This document shows positions 54,860 to 64,000 of a stretch of DNA of 64,000 nucleotides, in pieces (position 1 is the stretch's first letter; each line of letters begins with the position of its first letter). The notes under the pieces were generated by a model. That model ran no database searches and was not told the origin of the DNA. It saw nothing but the letters and a program-made list of their open reading frames with translations. This DNA is from Aporrectodea caliginosa (lineage: Eukaryota; Annelida; Clitellata; Crassiclitellata; Lumbricidae): positions 1,545,501 to 1,609,500 of the forward strand of contig JACEVL010000468.1 in NCBI GenBank assembly GCA_020284085.1, given 5' to 3'. The translations under genes and the position numbers were made by a program.

Positions 54860-56050
54860 ACTGTGTAGTGGCTTTCCGGGGAATACGATAGGAACCAGTC
54901 ACCTGCTTCAACGCCTGAGTCTTTCACTGCCGTTCCTCAGCGGCATACCCAATACATCATCATCAAATATTCGTTTAATAGAAATTCAGGTTGACAAAAC
55001 CGCAAACTGAAACAGATAATCATAGAGTTCGGATAGTTCTAGGTCGACAAGCCATGTGGTCAAACAGTCAATCCCGCCCAGGTGTTATTCAATATTGTCA
55101 ATACATGTTCTTGTACAGGAGTCGTGGTATAAAATTTCTATTGTCCTTCGGTGGTAGTTTGTACTCGTGGGCCCGTGTTCGTAGGTTGTAGCTGTGACTT
55201 CGAGACTCGGGCCATGCAGAACCGTGTGAGACTTTGGCAGTTCCAGATTATAACACTGAACATTCATAGATATATCGTTAAATGACTTAATTCAGAGGCG
55301 TTCTCTGGACTAATCCGTATGATTCAAAATGTCATTAAGAATCTAAACTTTTGTGATAGCAAAATAAATCCTCGGAAAAATAGAAGACTCATCAGGGGCG
55401 GGCCCACGCACACACGAGGGTCACCAAAGGATTCCCGTCCATAGTTAACAGATGATATAATGTTCAGAGTCTCTGGAACAAGTTGCGTCGATAGATGGAG
55501 CGATGACGTGTGGCAGACGTCATATAGCCTAATCTATAATATACATGAAGGCCTAGTATTTATTTCACGAGGAATGATTGCAACTATGCTACCTTATAGG
55601 GCAACAAATTATCATAGATAAACAAATTACTTTGCTAATATATTTATGTATATAGCACCATAAAATAGCGGAGACCGAAGAAATAGGCGTTCTGCATCGT
55701 TTAAGTGCCAAAAGAGATATTAATAACAAATGCTTGAGCTGCAAGTTTGACAATCTCGGTGTTTCATGCATTGTTCATTAAAACAACGCTACATAAGTCA
55801 TTAGATTACAATAGGTTAGACTTAGACCAGATTTAGACTTCCATCAGTTTTGATTCATTTAAGGCTATCCACGTTGTGAGCTTTTCAGTTTCGTTTCGAT
55901 GAGCTTTCGATGACCAGGATAGGGATAGCTGAACAAAAAGACAATAATAATTGTCTAAGATTAAAACGCTGGAACCACAAGCACTGAAGAAGACCATTCC
56001 GGAGAGAAACCATGGGTATAAAGTGCTAGCTATACTTCATTTTTCTTGGT
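54860..56050. other. Intergenic, no gene recognised
   Basis: Short open frames only, no recognised motif or repeat. Confidence 0.45.
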
Positions 56051-56059
56051 CTCGGCATA

Positions 56060-56280
56060 GATGAGGGCTTGTGGTCTGTCCTCTCCCTCGCCGTCTGAAC
56101 TTCCCACTGACAGTGCACGTTCAGTGTAAGTATAATTTTTCATTATAGTCGAGATGCCTCGAGAGCGTATACAGTGGAGCCGAAATCTCAAAACAATTTT
56201 CTGCCCCAGCGAGGAATTGACCCCCAGGCCGTGCGTTTATGGTAATGCACGTTAACCTCTTGACTATCGTGCATCCATCT
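56060..56280 (-). mobile_element. tRNA-derived SINE (family 3), inverted
   Basis: TTCCCACTGACAGTGCACGT, AGCCGAAATCTCAAAACAAT and AGCGAGGAATTGACCCCC (degenerate B-box complement). Related to 36190-36400. Confidence 0.65.
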
Positions 56281-56459
56281 ATGATCAATTATTATAAATT
56301 ATTTATAGCGATATTCTTCGTAATGGTCTCTCTTCGACGATTTACGCATCGCTTATCGGCGGCCAATCAGCAAATAACCAAGCAGGATCTGCGACATGAA
56401 CCATAACTCAGCATTAACTCCACACCCGACTGAACAATCTCGTCCAATTTAATTGCATT

Positions 56460-56514
56460 ATATGAACGTCACTGACCGACACTGATCTGCATTATCCGAT
56501 CCTATAAATTGTCA
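56460..56514 (+). repeat. 55-bp duplication, copy 1
   Basis: TGAACGTCACTGACCGACAC, then TGATCTGCATTATCCGATCC and TATAAATTG, identical with 57652-57706 except for one or two bases at the left edge. Confidence 0.9.
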
Positions 56515-56591
56515 ATTATTGTATACAAAGGAAATGCAGCGATTGCAGTCTTAACATTTACATGACCGTACAGACAATTCATTCATCTCGA

Positions 56592-56805
56592 GCACTTGTT
56601 ATAGCGCTCCTTCAAGATTTCTACTCAGAGGCGCTCCAGAGTATACAGCGCGGACACTGAATCGGAGTTTCACGCCGAAGCGCATGAGCAATTGCGAGTG
56701 AAGGACTTGCCCAAGGTCCCTACGCGGCGGCTTGAGGTGGCTTCGAACCCGCAACTCTCTGGCTGCAAAGGCACCGAACATACCCTTACACCACCGCGCC
56801 CCACA
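56592..56805 (-). mobile_element. tRNA-derived SINE, inverted full-length copy
   Basis: Complement of 46394-46625: TTATAGCGCTCCTTCAAG, TCACGCCGAAGCGCATGAGC, GGACTTGCCCAAGGTCCCTA, and the head CACCGCGCCCC. One of the best preserved SINE pairs in the window. Confidence 0.85.
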
Positions 56806-56869
56806 ATGACTATGATTAAGCGCTACATCGTGTCCTATAACATCACCTATAGCACATCCATTGTTTAGT

Positions 56870-56965
56870 TAGATGCTGTTTAACGACACTGTTTCATAAC
56901 ATACAGATGATTGGCGTCACCCCTCTCCTTTCTCCAGGCTTGGGACTGGCGCTACCAGAGAACGA
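56870..56965 (+). mobile_element. Dispersed SINE-like repeat, second copy
   Basis: Partner of 24905-25000. Confidence 0.6.
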
Positions 56966-57284
56966 GTCGTGGTTGAGTACGCTCCTTTTAAAAATGGTCC
57001 CAATTCCAATGGCCTATAATAGTTCGACTCAGGAAGCTATCTTTCCCTTTGCCTATATTCCAGGCACAAGTAAGTAAGGCTATACTTACTTACTTACTTA
57101 CTTACAAGTGCAAGTATCTGATACCTAAGAGAAGCTAGAACAGTGTGAGACACACAGTAGAATGTCTCTTCAGAAGCATTATTCTTGAGAGCGAGAAGCT
57201 GCGAATGGGGTTGTAAGAAGGCCAGAGCCATACCCATCAATCGTCCAAATGTCACCTGGAGTAGGAACCAAGCCGAAAGACCAT

Positions 57285-57800
57285 GAACCAAACCGAGAGA
57301 GCAGGAGCCAAACCGATAGAGTAGGAGCGAAAATGATAGAGAAGGAGCCAAACCGATGGAGTAGAACCCAAGCCGATAGACAAGAAACCGAACACATAGA
57401 GTAGGAGACAAACAAATAGAGTAGGAGACAAACCGATATAGAGTAGGAACCAAACAGAAAGACTGTGAACTGAACCCAAAGAGTAGGAGAAAAACTGATA
57501 CAGCAGGATGAAAACCAATAGAGTAGGACCCAAACCGATATAGTAAGAGCGAAGCTGATAGAGTAGGAGCCACACCTAGAGATTAATACCGAATTCGATA
57601 GATCAGGAACCAAACCGATAGAGTAGAAGCAAACCCGATAGAGTAGGACATTGTATGAACGTCACTGACCGACACTGATCTGCATTATCCGATCCTATAA
57701 ATTGACCCAAGACGATAGAGCAGAAGCCAACAATAAGACCCAAACCGATAGAGTATAGGAGCCAAACCGATAGAGTATACAGGAGCCAAAGCGATTGAGC
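57285..57800 (+). repeat. ~20-bp minisatellite AAACCGATAGAGTAGGAGCC
   Basis: About 20-25 diverged copies. Interrupted at 57652-57706 by the 55-bp segment copied from 56460-56514. The minus-strand frames (LLYRFGS repeats) are artefacts. Confidence 0.9.
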
Positions 57801-57804
57801 AGGA

Positions 57805-57915
57805 GCCAATTGTGGGCGTCTCCTGAGCACCATACCATAGTGAATGGTAATTCCTGGGCTTTTACTGTACGTGTCGGATCCGAGGCTCGAATCCCAGTCC
57901 GTCACGGGGCAAAGT
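57805..57915 (+). mobile_element. tRNA-like SINE head
   Basis: The B-box GGCTCGAATCCCAGTCCGTC is preceded by CCTGAGCACCATACCATAGT. No complete cloverleaf, so it is judged SINE-derived. Confidence 0.5.
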
Positions 57916-58285
57916 ATCTGAAGAGAAGGTACTTGCTCATTTGTTACCGCTTCTCTCAGTGAAAAGTAGTCGATAAAGTGTTACCGCCTTTCCCATGGAA
58001 GAATGCTGATCGCTTATTTCCGCCTCTCCCAAGGGAAGATAGTTGCCCATTTGTCACCGCGTATGTCAACGTAATCACTATTAAATCTGTCATACTTCTT
58101 TATTTATAGTCTCCGCTGTCTTTTCTGCCATTTATCTTAATTGCAGGTAATTTCTGCTGACAATAGTTATCTCTTTGTCTTACATTCTCTGTGCCAACCA
58201 TTCTTCTCTCAGAGATCTGTTCTCTACAAGCGACATAGCAGGATTAGATCCTCATTCTGAAGAGGCTACAAATCTAATGGGCTTT

Positions 58286-58849
<564 letters not shown>

Positions 58850-58894
58850 TATCCATCCAATCCATCTATCCATCTATCTATCCATCCATCCATC

Positions 58895-58909
58895 CAATAT
58901 ATATATAAT

Positions 58910-58952
<43 letters not shown>
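58895..58952. repeat. (AT)n microsatellite
   Basis: AT dinucleotide run after a CATC-rich tract. Confidence 0.9.
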
Positions 58953-58955
<3 letters not shown>

Positions 58956-58959
58956 CATT

Positions 58960-61090
58960 GCCACAGATAGGCTATAGAGGAAAGAGCGAAAGATAGGTTC
59001 ATAAGACAGAGAGAGCACAAAGCCAGATGGATAGACTGAAAAAGGGAGACAAAGAGGAGAAACACTGAGACAGAGAAGAAGCTAATCGATCGGAAGCAGA
59101 CTAACAGTTGAACGTAGGCCTACATCACCCAGAGTGGAAATACATCAGCCGATGTTTGCCCGCGAGGAGTCACCTTCCTCGAATTCTGCGTAAAACATCA
59201 CTCAGAGGACTGACAGCAGCCCATAACAAGTGACGTTAACTTCCAAATTAGACTCTAATGGATAGACTGAGGCACTAATTAGGCAAAAGTCCATTATTTC
59301 CATCACAAAGACATCAACAAAGCCATTAACCGCGCGTCATGCGCAGTGGAGCATTCGTTCCAGAAGAAGAACGGTTGCGTTTAAACAGTGCAGAAATCGA
59401 ATAATTATAACCCTTTCCTCTTGTATCATCGGTTGCTCGTCTCCTTTCCCTTAGGATCCGTGTCTTTGTCTTTGTGGATATCTCTTCCATTTCACCTCAT
59501 TCAGGCGTAAGTAACAAGGCGTCCAATTCAATTACCGTCCAACGTTTCCATTGCCTCTGTTTTTCGTCGACGACGCTACTACGACGCTGTCTGATTTAAC
59601 TGGACCAAGCCACGTAAGAAAGTGAACAAAGAGAAAAATGCACATGGTAGTGTAAGATAAGGAACCCAATAATAGGTAAAAACTCGTTTTAACGTGTTTT
59701 CGTCAACAACAATTCCCCAGAATTATCGTTAATATCGTTGGACTGGAGGATTATCTTAACACCAAACGCATACACGACACCAAAAACTAGACCATTGCAT
59801 TGCACAACCATTCATTAGTTTCTTAGCTGAACCATATTAATTTTAGTGGTAGGCCTAAAATAATGTCTGTTAGGCCTAGATTCAACAATGTGCAGCGCTT
59901 CATAGATTTTCGATTGTACGATTACAATTAATGATAAAAATGTTAATAGTGGGAATTAATAGCAATGACGGAGCAAAGAGATCTCTTGGAGTTTGTCGTG
60001 CAGTTGTGGAAAGCAGAATAACCTATTATGGTCGTTATTAAGAAAAGTTATCGTTTATAACAAACTACAGAGCAAGTCCGGTTAAAAAATAATCGAGGAC
60101 ACCATAACAGCCTACGCAGGAATCAAATCCAGGAAAATGGGTTTGTAACTACTGCCTAAGTGGACACTGTCACAACTTCTAAGAGGAAGCTAGGAAGGAT
60201 TGGCTGATTTGGCTCAATGTCTAAATTCAGTCGGATTCCGCCGGATCTTAGATCCACCTTGGAATTGAGATCCGCCACCTGAACTATGAAATCCGCCACC
60301 TAAAGTAGGCTATAGTAGACTCGTCACCTAAATGTGTTTCTGTTACAATAATCGACCAAATGCATTGTGTTAGACAGAGACATTTTTATATTATCCGAAT
60401 AGCAAATAATGAATATATTATCGGCTATAGGTTCGCCATAATATAGGCTTAAGTCTTACATTTTGTAAAGAGTTGGAGATCCGCCACCCTACCTCTGATG
60501 AGCAATTTCTAACCATTGGATTGACTATTAACCAGTTCCCGGTCATTTGCAGTGGTTCTCAGAGATTCGATGTCTTTTTAACCACAGGAAACAAATGTTA
60601 TGTTATGTCATACACATATGGTACGTTGTGCTCTGTTCTGTTCTGTTAATGTTATGTGGCATTAATATCACTTGATGTGATGTAATAATAGTCACTGTGG
60701 TGCAAGTTCTCGTAATGTCTAAACACTTTACAAAAGCTCAGTCAGCAACCAATCAGCTCAACTTCCAAGTCCAAAATCAATCCCAATGTTCCAAGTCCTA
60801 CGTGATTCAGGTTCCAAAAAACCAGGCCGATGTTCGTCTTCACAATTCCAAATATCCATCATCGAATTTCCATTACAACCGGACGTGAATTTCTTTGGTC
60901 CGCATTACACAGTCATTAAATCTTCCGTTTGGCCCGTGGGTGTCCGTGGGTCTCCGTGGATCTCGTCACGTCGTCTTAACAAGGCACTTGGATGTCCCTG
61001 GCCAGCCTTTTAAATTCATCGGCGCCCCATTATACAGCGCCGCCGTTCTGTCGGTCTTGTTATTAATCGCTCTAATTAAGTCGTAACAGC
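58960..61090. other. Intergenic, possible conserved noncoding blocks
   Basis: No gene recognised. 59180-59350 has several TAAT/ATTA homeodomain-type cores (CACTAATTAGGC) with non-repetitive texture. 60700-61085 is open in three overlapping plus-strand frames without a known motif and ends GTTATTAATCGCTCTAATTA. 60215-60500 repeats GATCCGCCACC several times. Confidence 0.35.
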
Positions 61091-61124
61091 TTGCGCTAGA
61101 TGAGTTTCCGGTGTATCCTGGGAG

Positions 61125-61190
61125 CAGAGTGATAACTGCGAATCGATTAAGCAGCTGCAGCGCTATATAAATTGTTTATAGAGCGCGCAA
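61125..61190 (+). mobile_element. Retroposon 3' end fragment
   Basis: GGGAGCAGAGTGATAACTG ... GCAGCGCTATATAAATTGTT, the GCGCTATATAAA end type. Confidence 0.5.
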
Positions 61191-62880
61191 GATGTCGCCC
61201 GCTCACTCCATGGCTTAGTAGTAGTGTCTACTTGCAGGAAACAATAATTGTGGCTACGACATCCACAGACATAAATTTATGAAGTCTTGCAATATTGTAG
61301 CATGACCTGTAAAACTGAAGGAACCTAATAATAATAGAGATTTGAGTGCCGTAGTTCGTAAGCAGTATATCTGGTATTAAGGACAGTCACGCTTTGTACT
61401 ACATGTATTGTACTCTATGGTATTGTGTCGTGCTGCGTTATACTGTAAGCTTATTGAATTGCGCTGAATTGTACTGTTTCTATTGTATTGTATTGTATTG
61501 TATTGTATTTGTAAATGTACAGTATTTAACGCCTCTTCTTAACAAGCTACTCAGAGACGCATCAAACCAGTGTTTAAAGCAGCCTAAGGTAGAAAGTGGA
61601 AACTACTGTGGCCTGTTTCCAGACAGTGATGTGGCATTTGATAGTATTTGAGACAAAAATGTCTGCCAGTAAGCTCCATTGAACGTGCCTTAACAGCAGG
61701 TGGTTAATATCTATGATTATAATTGTAATTGGAATCGAACATTTATATAGCGCCGCTCAGAAATCAGCAGCGCTATGAGTGTCTGTTGTTATTAGATACC
61801 GCTTAGATGGTTGTGGAGGCGAAGACAGCTCATGTGGTCAGAAGACTGAACGGGTCACGAGGTCAATGTAGTGTAAATCTCCTAAATAAATCAACACCAC
61901 ACAAAATCCACGCCAGACAGATTAGCTTAACCGCCGGCGCTATATCAAAAGAAGTCCTTAATACCTTCGTCAGCTTCGCAGCCAATTAAGCCTTTCAGAA
62001 TCTGTTCAAGAGGCCAACGTCGTTCAAGCTCTCGCAACACAAATGAAATTTTATATCTATTATTTAACGCTTCATATACTTGCACTGACATCTGACATCG
62101 TAAAGCAACATAAAAGTAGATCGCAAATAATAATGATAAGTTGAACTGCTCACTTTTGACTAAATCTGGATATTATTTTCTGAATTTATAGCGTCGGAAG
62201 AATGCGTGGTAAAAGTGTTTAAGACGAGCACTGTATTATCAATTCCTTAGCGACATCTCGGGATTGGCGCGCGATGGATAATCATAATAGCCTATATTTA
62301 TGCCTTTCCAGTTCCCAAGACGCATTAAACGTACGGTTCTCCTCGGTAACTTTCCGTTTTTTCGTTTCACTCGATTTAACTGTCATTCTTAGAATGTTAG
62401 AAATAACTATATTTTATGAATATCTGCCGTATAGTCATTACTATTTAAAAAACATTTGTACGGCAGCGTTCTAGACATCCGATTCCGGTTTTTATTAATT
62501 TCACCAGGGTGTGTTTATTTTAATACTCTCATTTTAATTTTGATTTACCTAATTAGTGCCTAATTAGTGGCTCGCGTCTTTTGCGTAAATGATATATTAA
62601 TGTAGGCCTACTAACTTACTGGTTATTTCTTCTGTCATTCGATATATGACGATAGCTGTAACAAGCCATGTACGTAATATTAGCGTATTTTGATTTTTGT
62701 TGTTCCCGCTCACGTTGAGCACCGTAGACTACGTTTTAAGATTTTAAACAAGCCTATAATGCGTCGAAGGAACTGGATTTTGTGTTCACATTGTCAAATT
62801 ATAAGCCAAATTACGAACGAATAGCTATGCAAGTTGGCCAGTGACTTTGTCTTCTACGTCATTTGTACAAAAATTTAAAA
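61191..62880. other. Intergenic, no gene recognised
   Basis: Contains a (TATTG)n run near 61484-61510 next to an inverted retroposon end, and an inverted GCGCTATATAAAT-type end at 61738-61780. Otherwise AT-rich unique sequence. Confidence 0.4.
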
Positions 62881-62884
62881 TATT

Positions 62885-62956
62885 TAGCGAGCTCGGGTGG
62901 GCCACTTAGAATCACCCCGCGGGCCTCCTGCGGCCCGCGGGTTGGACAGCACTGAC
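62885..62956 (-). mobile_element. hAT-like terminus fragment
   Basis: Complement reads CAGTGCTGTCCAACCCGCGG then GCCGCAGGAGGCCCGCGG. The CAGTGNTGTCCAACC start is typical of hAT termini. No partner end found. Confidence 0.55.
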
Positions 62957-64000
62957 ATAATTATAGGTACAGCGGTGTTTGTAATGCATGTCCTCGGAAA
63001 GGACAACCATGCGCTCATGAAAAGTAAACCGAGCGCCTCCCTCCCGTTGGCCTAAGTCCCGCTCAGTGACACGGGGAATATCAATTAATTTCTTATGTCT
63101 ACATGCAGACAATTCGACTGTTGCTAATTAAATTCTTCGTTCGACGAAGCCAATATCATTATATGTACCGTCTTTTATGCTAGCTTTTGTAAGACGTGTT
63201 TGCGGTTTCCATGGAGACGGCACGTTGCCACATCCTAAAGGCCTTTGCGCATGCGTACACAATGTTGCAGAGGATTTTTCTGTTTGATTCCTGCGAAGTC
63301 GGTTGGGATTTGACGGACGAGGTCGATGGAACGGAGAAAATAGTTACCGGAATAGCATATTAAGACACGGCTTTCCGGTTATGACGCCTTTGGATTGCTC
63401 CCTGCCACTGTCCCTACATTCATGTACGTCGGTGTGTCTGTCTGTGTGTGTCTGTTTCAAATGTGTGTGTGACGTCGACGGAAAATTCTGATACTGGCGT
63501 TTTATTGGGATAATATGTTCACTGCTCTTCGCTGCAGTCTGGACAGTCATCCTTTACTAATTTATCTTGGTCTCGCTCCTGTCTTTCTCCATTATCTGTC
63601 AGTCTGACTGTTTGTCGCTCGTTGTTTCTCTGTCTCTGTCCAGGAACGTATTGAGACTTAAATGCAAGACCATTGGCAAAATCCTGGTCATTGGAGTCAT
63701 TAGTAGGCCTAAATCGAAGTTCCATTACCCGGTATATAAAAAAGCAAGAGGAGGCAACTGCCTCCTCGTGCCTCAATGTAGCTACACCTATGTCTCTGTC
63801 TCTGTATCTCTCTGTATCTCTGTCCCTGTCTCTGTCTGTCTGTCTGTCTGTGTTTCTTTTTTCTGTTTTACTTCTTTCTGCTGTTTAATTCTTTGGTTCG
63901 TTCACTCCTTCATTCAATCGTTTAATTTTCTTTCTCTACAGGTAGGCTATATCTTTTCAAGCTATAATAGTAGAAAGTAGGCCCCTAATGAGCTACAGTG
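62957..64000. other. Intergenic, no gene recognised
   Basis: A TCTG-rich tract lies at 63785-63850. A pyrimidine tract ending CTACAG at about 63941 resembles a splice acceptor, but no coding sequence was recognised after it. Confidence 0.4.

Noticed and set aside
57094..57905. Minus frames with LLYRFGS repeats
   Set aside because: Translation of the ~20-bp minisatellite in several frames.

Overview
The window is nuclear DNA of an animal. It has GT-AG introns, APE-type LINEs, tRNA-derived SINEs, cut-and-paste DNA transposons and very abundant micro- and minisatellites, at low gene density. The style (long GTAT, TCTA and GGAT runs, GCGCTATATAAA-type LINE/SINE tails, the palindrome TAGGCCTA repeated about 22 times) suggests a marine invertebrate such as a mollusc or echinoderm. 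I cannot fix the phylum from the sequence alone.

Two host genes are supported. Positions 1-16173 (+) hold the last 18 coding exons of an axonemal dynein heavy chain, best matched to DNAH1: 3018 coding bases, about 1005 residues and a stop, covering AAA5, AAA6 and the C-terminal domain. All 17 introns are GT-AG and all phases agree. Positions 30958-31833 (-) hold an apparently intronless noggin, a secreted BMP antagonist, with all nine cysteines of the C-terminal cystine-knot domain. A degenerate ~78-bp tandem repeat lies just 3' of noggin.

The rest is repeat-dominated. Intron 6 of the dynein gene carries a 3.3-kb degenerate LINE. Between the two genes lie MITEs with clear terminal inverted repeats, a 39-bp minisatellite of about 31 copies, and a 2185-bp piggyBac-like non-autonomous element bounded by TTAA. 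That element contains five ~328-bp tandem units, each carrying paired NRF1-like GCGCATGCGC palindromes.

Downstream of noggin are LINE 3' ends, several SINE families and an 8-bp-TSD hAT MITE. At 49.1-52.9 kb there is a 5'-truncated Ty3/gypsy-class retroelement with an intact ORF in the unusual order integrase, reverse transcriptase, RNase H (Gmr1-like). A hAT transposase relic follows it directly. The last 10 kb are SINE fragments, minisatellites, a 560-bp TCTA array and single-copy sequence without recognisable genes.

The two genes act separately: DNAH1 in the ciliary inner dynein arm, noggin in extracellular BMP control. Nothing suggests shared function. All homology statements come from reading translations; no database search was run.
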